This document shows positions 36,761-48,789 of a DNA stretch of 64,000 bases, one piece after another. The stretch's first letter is position 1, and each line of letters opens with the position of its first letter. The DNA lies in contig CAMPDV010000046.1 of NCBI GenBank assembly GCA_946699065.1, forward strand, positions 124,001-188,000, in the 5' to 3' direction. A program made the translations under genes and the position numbers. The notes beneath the pieces are model-generated. The model had not been told where the DNA came from and did not search any database. It was given only the letters and a program-made list of their open reading frames with translations. This stretch comes from Loxodes magnus. Lineage: Eukaryota; Ciliophora; Karyorelictea; Loxodida; Loxodidae.

Positions 36761-38671
36761 ATGGTTTCGAGATTAAGCTCAGATCCCGTCATTTAAAGTG
36801 CTGATCTGAAAAAAGTGAGGGTAATTTCCAATGGAGGCTTTGGGATACTATACAAAGGATTCTGGAAAGGGAGCATAGGAGTGATTATTTAAGAATTTTA
36901 TAATCAAAAGATTTCTGGGATTGCTTTAGAAGAGTTCAAGTTTGAAGTTATTGCAACATAGGATATCAAGCATCCATATCTAGCTTAAGTTTATGGATAC
37001 TGTCTTTCACCGTTAAGTTATATAACAGAGTATTTTCCTTTTACTTTATTTAATTTATTGAATAAGAGGGAATTATTATCATGGAAAGATAGATATAAAA
37101 TCAGTTTGGATATTGCTATAGGTTTGAGTTAATTACATGAGAAAAGTATAGTTCATAGGAACTTAAGAAGCAACAACATTTTAGTAGATAGTTTTATGAG
37201 AGTTAAGTTAACTGATTTTGGGTTATCGAGAGTGTGTATTGAATCCAAACCTATAGTATAATAGTAAATTATGGGAAGTACTCGCTGGTTGGCTCCAGAG
37301 TTAATGTGTTTGAAGTCGAAATATAGTAAATAGTCTGACATATATGCTTTAGGTGTGATACTATGAGAAATATCAGCGAGGAAGATACCATTTTAAGATG
37401 CTGAAGATTAGTTTATAAAAGACAAAGTACTATAAGGGGAGAGAGAGGAAATTCCTAATAATTGTCCTAAAGAGTACAAATTATTAATAAAAGAATGCTG
37501 GTAACATACTCCTAGTAATCGAATAAGTTTAGAAATGATTATCATTATTTTAAAAAAACTAAACTTGAAATAAAAATCATAGAAATAGTATTAATCGGAA
37601 CTTTAAAACTTACAAAGCAAACTTGACTAACAAGAAGATAAAGAAAGTTCATAATTTATATAGAAGAATTTAATGTTAGCAAAACAGGAAAATCTTTAAG
37701 AGTAAAATCAAGGTAAACTTTTAAATAAGGATTGAATTTTAAAAGGACATACGAATTCTGTAGCATCTGTAGCAATATCAAGTGACTTGAAATGAATTGT
37801 TACAGGAAGTTCTGATAGAGCAATAAAAATATGATATTTTACAAGTGGTTAGTTAGAGAATTCTTTGTAAGGACATGCATTTGCCATATACTCTGTAGCA
37901 ATATCAAATGACCAGAAATGAATAGTTTCAGCAAGTGGAGATACTACAATAAGAATATGGGACTTGAATAATGGCTAGTTAAAGAGTACTTTGTAAGGAC
38001 ATAAGTATGCAGTATATTCTGTAGCAATATCAAGTGATAACAACTATATAGTATCAGGTTCCATTGATTGAACAATAAAAATATGAAATTTATAAACTAA
38101 CTAGTTAAAGAATACTTTGTAGGGACATACGAATACTGTATTATCTATAGTAATATCAAGTGACCAGAAGTTTATAGTTTCAGGGAGTTATGACAAGACA
38201 ATAAAGATATGGTATTTTGCAAGTGGTTAGTTAAGGAGCACTTTGAAGGGACATGCAAAATCTGTAAGATCTGTAGCGATATCAAATGATCAGAAATGAA
38301 TTGTTTCAGGTAGTGAGGATAAAACAATAAAGATATGGGATATTACTACTAGTTAAAGTATTAGAACATTAGAAGGTCATTCAAAAGGTATAACAAGTAT
38401 TTAGATAAGTCGTGACTCAAGATTTATAGTGTCTGGTAGTTGAGACAAGACAATTAAAATATGGAATTTTAGCACAGATTAATGTATATAAACTCTCTAA
38501 GGATATGAAGGTAGAATTTGAACTGTAGCTTTGAGTAACGATAATAAATGGATTGTATCAGGAGCGGAAGACAAAATTGTGAGAAAATGGAATGTCTAAT
38601 AATTTTTGTAGACTAGAGAATGTGAGAAATAGAGTTAGGAATGTAAAATAAAATATTAATAGAATGCGTGA
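36761..38671 (+). CDS. Pseudokinase (TKL-like) fused to seven-blade WD40 propeller
   Basis: A 636-residue ORF from ATG 36761 to TGA 38669-38671. Residues about 17-265 have a protein-kinase fold: Gly-loop '[10 protein letters not shown]', '[13 protein letters not shown]' (132-142), DFG (152-154), '[10 protein letters not shown]', '[14 protein letters not shown]'. The beta-3 lysine position reads Q (VIIQEF, 41-46) and the catalytic HRD is HRN (N134), so it lacks two catalytic residues and is probably a pseudokinase. A Q-rich linker (266-325) leads to seven WD40 repeats (about 326-615), e.g. '[14 protein letters not shown]'. TGA supplies W at 'GVILWEIS', 'SGSWDKTIKIW' and 'IKIWYF'; TAA/TAG supply Q ('LQGH' in several blades). 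It is likely a scaffold or decoy sensor. Its WD repeats resemble both arrays in this window, which hints at common origin. Confidence 0.92.
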
Positions 38672-38806
38672 GATGGAGAGAAAAAACGATGAGGATAATG
38701 AAAATAACATTAATTTTAAACTAATTATATTAAGAAAGCTTAAAATTTAATTATCTACTATCTAATAACATTAAAACTAATTTTTTTATCACTTTTTTAT
38801 TGAAAT

Positions 38807-40194
38807 ATGTCGGAAATTAGAGTAAAGCCTTTTCGTAATTTAGCAACAGAATAGGAGAACATAGTACATTCTCAGTTATGCAATATGAACAGAAATCCAC
38901 CCCACAGCAGCAGAAAGTTTCCCATGGGGTGTGAGGTGTAGTTGTATGCCTAGGCATATATGAAGATGTATTTTCGTCTTCCTTGCTAGTTTATTCCAAC
39001 CCAGATTTGGACTACTAAATTATGGAAAGATTACCATAGTTGAGCTGAAAACAATAAAATAGGAAAACTATTTCTAAATTGGATGCTTATAACATTGAAG
39101 GTAAATTCCCATCATGTCGAAGTATCTCAACAGATGACAAATTCTTTATAGAAAAGCTATCCACGATCAGAGTAGATGGAAAATTCTCACTATGCATTTT
39201 GGCCTTAATTTCTGGAATAAGTTAATCAACATAAACAGGATTTCAATGCTGAGATATCACAGGGAATAAGTGTATATATTTAATAGACTGAGAATTACTA
39301 ATTCATCTGTTGCAATAATAGCATCAACGCCTATCCTAAAAAATGATTGGAACCTATCTAGATTATATCTAGATTTGATAAATATCTTCTTTCGCACCAA
39401 AGCAATTTTCTCAGATCCCTCTTTCGAGTCAAATTTATACTCTAGGATATCTGTTTCATTGATTGTTATCTTTTTAAACGAGGTTTCTTAATTATAAATG
39501 AGCTTAAGTGGATATAAAAAGACGTTATGTTAAACTTGGTAAGTTTTCTTTTACTGCATTGTTCCGTCCAAGAGGAAATTTACCGCTCACTAGAATACAA
39601 AAACTGAATTCCAAAGAAGCTGAAAATATTAGAAATGAAGGAATTCAACATTATAATATGCAGTATACAAGATTATATCCTCAGAAGAAAAATTGAAAAA
39701 CCTGATTAAAAGCGAATCAGATGAAAAATGACATTTTGAAAAACTTAAAATTTAGGTAAATAATTAATAGCCAAGATACTTAGCGCACTTAAGATATATA
39801 AGATACTTTCTTAAATTAAAAATTAAAATTAGAGAGTAAATTCTATTAAAATAGCTTATTCAACTTAGAGTCATTTATAACATTATCTTCAAGGGAAATT
39901 TAAGCAAATATTAGTATTTAGCATAATTACTAGAAATAAATTCTCAAAAAGAAAGAATTTTAGACAAAAAGAATATGGAATATCTTAAAGCGAAAAATGA
40001 GTAATTAAAAAAAGAAATAGGATAATTTATCATTCAAAATTTATATTTAACTAAATTGAAAAATTAACTCCAAAATTAAAAATCTTGCAACTTAAAATGA
40101 TTTTCTTTAACAAAAATAAGGCTAACTACTGAACAACAATAATAAAGAAATTTTATAATAATAATAATAAGATAAAAAAGTTTCAACACTTTGA
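38807..40194 (+). CDS. Probable multi-exon hypothetical gene
   Basis: From ATG 38807 a plus-strand frame (MSEIRVKPFRNLATEQENIV, 'NPPHSSRKFPMGCEVQLYAQ', 'QIWTTKLWKDYHSWAENN') stays open to TGA 39722 with W from both TGG and TGA. From about 39508 another plus-strand frame also reads well ('FRPRGNLPLTRIQKLNSKEA', 'NEGIQHYNMQYTRLYPQKKN'), then becomes a Q/K/N-rich helical tail with a short poly-Q run and TGA at 40192. A perfect 15-nt intron candidate (gtaaataattaatag, 39754-39768) fits the second frame. The link between the two frames is not resolved. Minus-strand readings of 38.8-39.5 kb are also protein-like, so strand and exons need transcripts. No family is recognised. Confidence 0.4.
39754..39768 (+). 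other. Candidate 15-nt intron
   Basis: gtaaataattaatag has the GTAA...TAG form and 15-nt length of heterotrich-type mini-introns. It keeps the frame, so splicing cannot be proven from the frame alone. Confidence 0.4.
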
Positions 40195-40199
40195 GTATT

Positions 40200-43100
40200 G
40201 GGACATAATTGCACTACTTATAGTTTATTTCATGCGATTATATTTTTTTCTCCCATCAGTTTTTCTTTTTGTTTCAACTGTTAAATTTTTTAAATTTCTA
40301 TCCTTTTTTTAAGCAATTTTTGATGAAAATTTTTAATATATTTGTCAATCTTAGGGGTTTTACTTTTTGCAAAGTTTGAATTAATACAATTTTTAGTCGT
40401 ACAGAATTAGTTCTGTATAATCTTTGCCATTAAATATTTTTCGATTAGATAACTCCTAAAAGACATCTTTATATAAAGTACATTCAAATATATATGATCA
40501 AGTTCATCATGAGTTAAACCCCATGCACAATCAATTCCATTTTATGTGCTTATGTAACGCAAACTAAGTTCGTATTAGAAATTATAGGTGAATGTCCTCA
40601 GTTTGAAAATAGAAATTACATCTTATATTTTATGTCTGTTAAACTTAGTATAAGTTATTTCAGGAAATACATTTTGATTATTTTAAATTGATTACATGTA
40701 TCTTTAAGCTGTAGGCATCCGTGTATTCCTTTAAAAACATTCCTATAAAAATATTTATTTCCCTCTTAGATTAATATGCTAATTAAATTCTTTCATATTT
40801 GTCATACTTTTAATATCAATTTTATATTATTCAAGGCTTTTATTTATGTATTTCTTATATGGCAAATTGTATTGTTTGCATTTAAAAAACAAGAATGCTA
40901 TATCAGAGTTCAGGCTTTCTCTACTGGTTTGTTCTAGTTTAAAATAAAAACGCATTAATTTTAATCTAGCCATGTGTGTAAACGGATGTCAATTAAGATC
41001 AATGAAGTAAGATTCATTGAATACCGACTAAGGAGATTTAAATGCTTTTCTTGAAATGAGTCTTTGTAATTTAATTATTTAAGCTTTCATTCCTGTAAGT
41101 CTTGACATGATACTTCAAGGGTTTATTTCGCTTCCATATTCTATTTTAGTCAAAATAAACGTTCTGCAAAGAGCTTTAAAATTGAGAGGTAATACTACTC
41201 CGTATTTAGAAAGAATTGCTGATGCTTTCAAAACTGCTACTCTGACTTCGATATTTTGCTTTCACAGTGTAGTTTATAATTTTATTTATTTCCCAATCTG
41301 TATCTAAGATATGTAATTTCGTCCTTTTAAACAATATGAATTCCATTAATATTTCAATTTATTTAAATTCTACTTTCTTTCTTTTTTAAGAACTAAATTA
41401 CTTCACATTTTTCCTCATTTATATTTAGTTTTATTCGAAAAAAATTTTTTTTTGTTTCGAGTAATTTTTATGCATTTTACTATGAAATAGAAAGCTCAAT
41501 TAAGTCATCTACAAAGCCATGAACCACAAAATTTCTCTAGCAGATATTATAGCCATATTTATGTTTTTTTTCTTCTAAATATCTAATTACAATATCATAG
41601 TAAAATATTGCAAGTAAAGGTCCATGGCTGCTTACTTATAATAGTCCGTCGTTTAACTTAAAACTGATATTGTAATATTACCATCAATAAGGGACTTAGC
41701 ATCAATATTTTCATAAAAAAGATTCAAGTGCCATTATCAATCCCAGAGGTAATCTAAGTCTTCTTGGATACTCAAATAGCATTTTCCTTGGTATGCTATC
41801 AATCATTTTTCCACGTCTATTAGAGTAGCAATTAACTATTTTTTTATAACCATGTACGATGCAAGTCAATAATCTATTAAATTGTTCAAGTTTGTTATGA
41901 TGTCGATCTTTTCCTATAAAAACCAAATTAAGCTTGATGAATGATATTTCTTTCATATATTAAATTATATAGTCTTTAAGGTAATGCTTTATCATATATT
42001 TTAAGTAAGCAATTCAGTAGGGCTATTGATCTTCAATTTCTTCGGACACTTTTACTTCCTTTTATGAAAATAGATAAAATATTAATTCTTTTCAATTCAT
42101 TTGGTATAGTGAGTGTTCTTAGCATATTGTTTCTAAAGCTTGTAACTATATTAAGTAATTCCTATCCTCCATATTTAATTAATTCTGCTTTTAAACTATC
42201 ACTACCTGAGGCTTTGTTATTTGCTAATTGATTGATCATTTTTTTAATTTCAGATTCTTTAAAAAGAGGCGTTTCTTATAAGTGACAAGGATCAAAATTT
42301 ATAATAAAAGGTTTCTTTTTATATATTATATTAAAGCTTCTATTTGAATTTTCAATCTCTTCTTTATTTAAATTTGAATGTTTATCAAAAACTTAATTTT
42401 CTCAGTTTTAAATAAATTGCTATTATTACTCATAGTTCAAATTCATCTAATTACGTATTTTCGGATTAATTAAAGCTTTTGCTTATTTGAAATTTATTTA
42501 TGCATTCTTATTAAGATTTTGATGCTTTTCTTTAGCTTATGTCTCCTTTCAAAATCCATGTAGGTATTTTTTATAAGAGTGATTTTTTGTTCTTCATAAG
42601 TTGACTATTTCTTACTTTTAACGCCCAAGAATTTTAGTATAAATCATTATTTTATTTAGCTTAAGAAAAGAGTTTTGCTAGATGAACTGGAAGTTTATAA
42701 TAATTTGTTTTCTACACTTGCTAACCAAGTGCAATCTCAGCATTGATATTGATTAAATCATAGATAGATGTGTACTACTTTTCAACATTCTTTTATTCTA
42801 TTTGTTTAAATTGGGAGAATTATCCCTAATAATGATTTTGATTTTGTCTTCTTAGATTAGAATCCTACAATTTGGAAATTTTAAGGAGCAAACAATACTC
42901 TTAATTTTGATATATTCTAGTTAAATCGTATTTTAGAGTAATAATTAATGGGAATTATCAGTACGCAAACCCGAATTTTGAATCACACAAAAATTAGAGA
43001 AATCATCAATATTCAAGTGCTTAGTTGCTAGGAATTAATCATTGCAGTAATTTTAGTTGTTTACTTTATGAGTGAATGTATTGCATTATTAGCCATTCAT

Positions 43101-45274
43101 TACTATTAGGTCATTTGCTTTTATGAAATCTAATAGCCTTTAATTATTATTGTTAATTCGTGATTAATTACTACCGAAATTAGGAAGTAAAGCATTGAAA
43201 TCACCACAAGGAATAGTAGGCCTCTAATTGTCACTATTATTTATTATATTAGAAAGACATTCATAAGCAAGTTCTTTTTAATTGCTTTGCTTTTCATTTC
43301 TAGGCAAATAGCATGAAGCAACTGTTAAATACCCAATTCTTGTACTAATAAAATGTCCAGAAGATTTGAGAAATCTAATTCATTTTAGCAAGAATCAAGT
43401 TACTTCTTTACTAATATAAATACTCCTCCTGCTCTAGCATTAGCATTTTAAAGATATGTACGATACTATTCTATTATTATAGAGCTATATTAGTCTTATG
43501 TTCTTGCTTCATTTATAGAGAAAATATCAAACTCATTATCAATTATAAAAGATTATAAAGCAAATTATTTACTGCCAATCGAATTTATATTAATATGTCC
43601 TATTTTTAATTATTTTTGTGCTTACAATCCAGCAGGTAATTCTCCTTTATAAATACATATTTATTTTATCCCTTTTTTATCAACTTAAATATGTACTAAT
43701 TCTTTTCTAATTTCAGGGTGTTAATGGTAAAATTAGATTAGAATGTAAATTACCTGAGTTGTATATTCCTCTAACAATTTTTTGTCTATTACTATTTAAT
43801 TTTTTGTACTATCTACTGTACCTTATGTTAATTCTTTATTTATTGTTACATATCTTCCTTGAATGCTTTTCATCTCATATTAATTTCTTCTTCATGTTCC
43901 TTATTTAATAAACCTTTAAAGTTAAGGAGCCGTTAAGTTGAATTATCTTATTATTTTATCAGACTCTTACAAATTTAATTTCTACTACATTGAGCGCTTA
44001 GCTGGTGGATTTAAATTATTATTATCTTCTTCATGTTTCCTCTTGAGTTAATTAAAATTGTTATTAGTAGTTTGAGTTGCAATGTTGGTTTAAATGTTAG
44101 TTGTCTAAATCTGCTCTTAATATAATTTCTCCTAGTTTTCTAATTTATTTTAGCCATTTAAAATAAATTCCATATTAAGTTAATGATATGTTTCTTGAAG
44201 TTTTTAGTTATTTATATCTATAAAGTTTGTTTGACAAAATTTTTAACTTTATTCCAATTTTTCAGTGTTAACTTCAACTTCTTAATGCTATCATTATACT
44301 TAAATTTCCTAATCTTATTATAAATTAATTGTTTAGATATTTTTATTTTCAGCGCTACGTTTTATTTAAAGGTTTTAATCTGTCTAAATTTATTTATTTT
44401 AGCTTAGTAATTCTGTTTAGGTAGCTTTTTCTGCTGTTTATTAAAGTTTGAGATAATATTGTTTTTATATGTCTATATTCCATTTTTCTATTGCTAGTAG
44501 TTATTATACAACTTTTAACTGTTCAATTCCATTATGCTTTTAAGATATCAATATTTGAAATTCCATATCTTTTTATTATAATTATTCTTGAAACTCCATG
44601 TTTTATTTCAAATTCTACTAATTTTATATTCTTAGCTGATTATTTATAGTTATTAGTCTTTATTTATAAATCATTCATTTTAAATTATCAACTATTGGTT
44701 TTAGTCTTTAGCCTCCAATAATTCAAACTCAATAGTCTTCTTTTACTAAGAGATTTCGTAGTATAATTACTAAATGTATTCAAACTTAGTTAGTCATTTT
44801 CTAATATAGCTCAAGTTCTTTTAAAACATCCTATAAACTAGATTAAGACATTTATAAATATTCATACAAGCTAGTTTATGTCTAAGAATTTTAAATGGTT
44901 ATTGTAGATTAACTGGATTTTTAATGAACTAATGAAAGACTTCTAAACACTACTCTTAAAATTTATCTATTTAATTGATTTCATCAGTTTATGCAGTTTA
45001 ATTATTATATTGGGAAATACATTCTGTTTAAAGCCTATCTCTTTAGAATTATTTTGCTTTTTTTCCAAAAATTAATTAATTATATTTAAGCTATTGTTAT
45101 TACTTTTAGTATTAAGATCTTAGTATTTAACTTTTAATTTTCTTTAATTTCTTATTACTTTTATTTACATACATTTTGTACTATTCTACTACTGTTTTAT
45201 ACTTACTTATTTAATTAGTTCTATCCTGATTTTCTTAAGCTGATAGAAAGTTTTCATTAAGAATAATTTGATTA
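40200..45274 (-). mobile_element. Older LINE, 3' portion (EN, RT), interrupted
   Basis: Minus-strand LINE with Q-coded TAA/TAG. Going 5' to 3': the rest of a coiled-coil ORF1 (45.25 to about 43.8 kb), an APE-type endonuclease ('GDFNALLPNFGSN' at about 43188, 'INEARTQ'), reverse transcriptase ('FVDDLIEL' at 41505-41516, 'INEEKCEVIQFLKK') and a C-terminal Cys/His region ('CAWGLTHDELDHIY', about 40.5 kb). Where the intact LINE has SDH in the endonuclease, this one reads 'LRTDNSHQ', and the RT box is VDD instead of ADD, so it is probably inactive. Its 5' end continues at 51324 beyond the inserted LINE. The exact 3' end (about 40.2 kb) is uncertain. Confidence 0.75.
45257..45274. repeat. Target-site duplication, left copy
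   Basis: ttaagaataatttgatta, identical to 51324-51341. The two copies bracket the intact LINE exactly. Confidence 0.9.
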
Positions 45275-45289
45275 AATTTAAATTTAAAT

Positions 45290-48200
45290 TTAAACTAAAA
45301 GAGTTTTTTGACGTCTTTAATTGCAAGAATTGCTTCTTTCAATTATAGACGTTAGTAAATGTTTTTAAATAGTTTTTTAATCTTGTTTACATCTCATCAT
45401 TTTTCTTTAATTAGTTCTTCTTTCTATTCATCTTTAGCTTCTTCCTTTTTTGCTTTCTCCATTTCTAGAATCTCAAGTCTCCTTGTCATTAGCTTCTTAT
45501 GAAATATTTTGATCTATAAGTCTAAATACTCCAATTTAGACCTTGAAAATGAGTTTAGATATTCTTGATCGTATAGTATAAGGCGCCTTAAGTCATAATT
45601 TCCGATATTTTCCGATAATCAATTCATTATATTAGAATAGTACACACATTTAAAGATATGCTCGAAAGTTTCATACTCTCCACACATACAATAGGGATTA
45701 TCAATGGGGTAATGACGATCTTAAAGATCCTTACGGAAATTATAAGTTTAGGTTCTAAGTTTATATATACTGATAATTTCTCGTCTATACTATTTGTTTA
45801 ATTTAGTATAAGTAATTTGTGGAAATTGTTAAAGATTACCAAATTATTCAGTATATACTTTAGCTGTTTTCATCCTCATAAATTTTTTAGTAGCTACTTT
45901 GTAGAAATATTGTTGTATTTTTTCTCTTACATGTTTAGTAAAAGTTTTAAGATTGGTATTATTCTATTAATTCTGCAGATCGATATTATAAAGGTCTGAT
46001 AATTGCTACACTTAATCGTAGTATTGAAATCCTTTTTTCCATATATTAATGAAAAGAGAGCCTATTGTTGATCTTGGAAAATCAGTACTTTCTTATTTAA
46101 TTTTATGGTAGAATCTGAAGAATTTTATAGCCATAATGTGCTTAAAGGGTAATCAATTCAGGTCTATATAACATGATTCATTAAATGTTGAAGTTGCTAC
46201 TTAAAAAGCTTTTCTTGAAATTAATCTCATGCTTGATTCTATTCTGTTCAGAACTCCAGTTACTCCTTTTTGAATACTTCATGGTACTAAGTCTCCTCCA
46301 TATTCTGCTTTAGGTAATGTAAAAAGTCTACATAAAGTTTTAAAATGTCAAGGAGTTACATTCTTATATCTCATCAGTTAAAAAACAGCTTTCTTCATTG
46401 CAGCTATATACTTGAATGCAGTTTCTTTGCAATGGGGATTTAAGTTCTTCTTCTAATGTAGAATAACTCCTAAATATGTTACTTGTTCTTTTTAAGCAAT
46501 TGGCTAATTTCCTAATCATAAATTTAAAATTTATTATTTCTGATTCTTCTTTAGAAATTAGATGCATTCGGATTTGGTAACATTAATCTTTAAATGTGTT
46601 CATGCAAAAACTTTATTTGCTTCATTTATTAAATTCTACATCTACTTTGCAGATTTGGAAAGAAGAATAAGATCATCTGCCCATCCTCTACAAGCGAAGC
46701 TAATACTTGAATCCTGGCATTTAAATCCCAATTAGTTACTTTTACTTTCCAGATATCTAATTACTATGTCATAATACAATAATGCTAAAACTGGTCCATG
46801 AGAACTTCCTTACATAACTCCATTGTTGAATTATAAAGTTCTGGTGCTCTTACCATCTATGATAAATGAAGAATTTAGGTTTTTATAAAACGATTCTAAG
46901 GCTATTATTATTCCAAGTGGTAGTTTAACTCTCTTAAGTTAATCAAACAAGAGTCTTCTTTCTATTGAGTCAAACATTTTTTCAACGTCTATCAGTGTTG
47001 CTATCAATTTAGTCTTACCTTTAGCACATTTCCGATAGTTATCAATTATTTGTTATATTATTCAAATTTATTAAGTTGTTTATCTGTTTTTCATAAATCC
47101 CATTTATGAAGGGTGAATCAAATTTCTCTAATAAATCAGATTGTATAATCTTTTTGTTAAAGCTTTATCATATAGTTTTAGAATAGTATTAATAAGAGAA
47201 ATAGGTCGTCAGTTTTTCCAATCATCTTTATTTCCTTTTTTAAATATTGGAATTATCACCGATATATTTAATTCCTAAGGGATTCTTCCAAGTCTTAGCA
47301 TATTATTCAGAAAAGAATGAAGAATTATTAATAAATATTATCCACCATATTTCAGAAGTTCGCCTTTTATTCCATCTGGACCAGCTGCTTTTCCATTCGG
47401 AATTTCTTTTATAATTTCTTAGATTTCTTTTATGGTAAAAAGATCAAATCCTTACAAATACGAGAGTGGATAATCTTTAATTTCTTAAATATTATCGTAT
47501 ATTTTATCTATTTTTTAATTACTAAGATTTATCTATTCTTGAGTTAGATTATAATGCTTGTTAAAAACACAATTTTCCCATGATTCAATGAATTTATTTT
47601 TGATTTCTTAATTAAAGTTCATAGTATTTCTCTTCAAAGGATTTAGAATTTTCTTAGCCTGTGAAAAAATTTCCCTAGAATCTCCATTAAGAAGTAGAAA
47701 TTTCTTTTTTGCTTTGTTTTTTTTAAATTTTCATAGATTATACTTGAAGTCTTTCCAAAGTCGTTTTGCTTCCTCATGAAGATTAGTTACTTGCTAGTTT
47801 ATTCTTCCAAATCTTACGTGAGCTTCCTTATATTCTGAGTTAGTTCTTTTTGCCTCTATATATTTCTTTGTGAGAGCTCGAGGAAGTTTGTTATAATTTG
47901 AATCTGGAATAAACGAACCTAATGTTTGATCAGCATTGTCTTAAATATTACTTTTGATGCATTCATATTAATCTTCAAGATTATCTTAATCTATTTGAAA
48001 GAATTCTAGATAAGTTTGTAGGAAAGATTCTTAATATTTTTATCTATCTATTGCATCTTATAACCTATTTATTTTATATTTTCTCTGAGTTATCTTTTCC
48101 CAATATACTATAGAATTATTGATAAAGTCGACAGTGATTGGAATATGATCAGAAAATAAACTATTATTATGAGCAGTGAAATTTGCAAACTAATTAACGT

Positions 48201-48786
48201 TCAAATGGTTGTTTATAATGATATAATCATTACAATACGTTTTTCCTGTTCCTTTGTGAATACATGTATTAATGTTGCTATCATTCACTATCTCAAGATC
48301 GTTTTATAGTAAGAATTCTTATAGTCTAATGTTATTATCATAAGCATTTTCAGGATTATCACCGAAGCCTTATAAAAGAGCATTGAAATCTCCAATTAGT
48401 ATATGTGGATTATCATTATATAAATTCAGCAATGTATTTAGTTGTTCATAAGCTAAATCTTTAACATCTTAACTTTTTCCATTATCAGGCATGTAACAAG
48501 ACGTGATTAAAATATTATCCAGTTTAATTGTTATGAATCTATTTATTTCTTTTTCAACTTATATATGTATTTCTGTACTATTAAATTCTTCTCCTACAAT
48601 TAAGCATACACCTCCTCCTTTTCCTGAGTTCTTAAAATATGTTTTAAATCCATTTATCAATATCGGAGGAAAGTCATCTTTTTATCAGGTTTCGTTTATT
48701 GATAAAATATCTATACTGTTATCTCTGATAAATTCTTCAATATTCAAGCACTTGCTCGCTATTCCATTAATATTTATATGTCCCAT
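45290..48786 (-). CDS. LINE ORF2: APE endonuclease and reverse transcriptase
   Basis: Begins near ATG 48786 (MGHININGIASKCLNIEEFI). The N-terminal endonuclease has 'DILSINET' (catalytic Asn/Glu), 'GDFNAL' (48376-48393) and 'SDHIPI' (SDH at 48145-48153). The RT has 'GSPLGPVLALLYYDIVIRYL' and the catalytic box 'WADDLILLS' (46672-46683), then 'TKSECIQFLKK' and 'TYLGVIL'. The C-terminus has 'CMCGEYETFEHIFKC' (about 45.68 kb), the C-x-C-x7-H-x3-C zinc site common in I/R2-type LINEs. ADD is intact and I saw no disabling change, so the enzyme could be active. No in-frame TGA was seen before the 3' end, so the stop position is uncertain. Confidence 0.8.
45311..45352 (-). other. LINE 3' stem-loop
   Basis: Near-perfect 13-bp inverted repeat (acgtctttaattg ... 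caattatagacgt, one mismatch) with a 16-nt loop, just inside the 3' end of the full-length LINE. The truncated LINE copies carry a related hairpin at the same place. Confidence 0.6.
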
Positions 48787-48789
48787 CTT

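Noticed and set aside
37153-37341. 62-codon minus-strand ORF
   Set aside because: Shadow of the pseudokinase-WD40 gene on the other strand.
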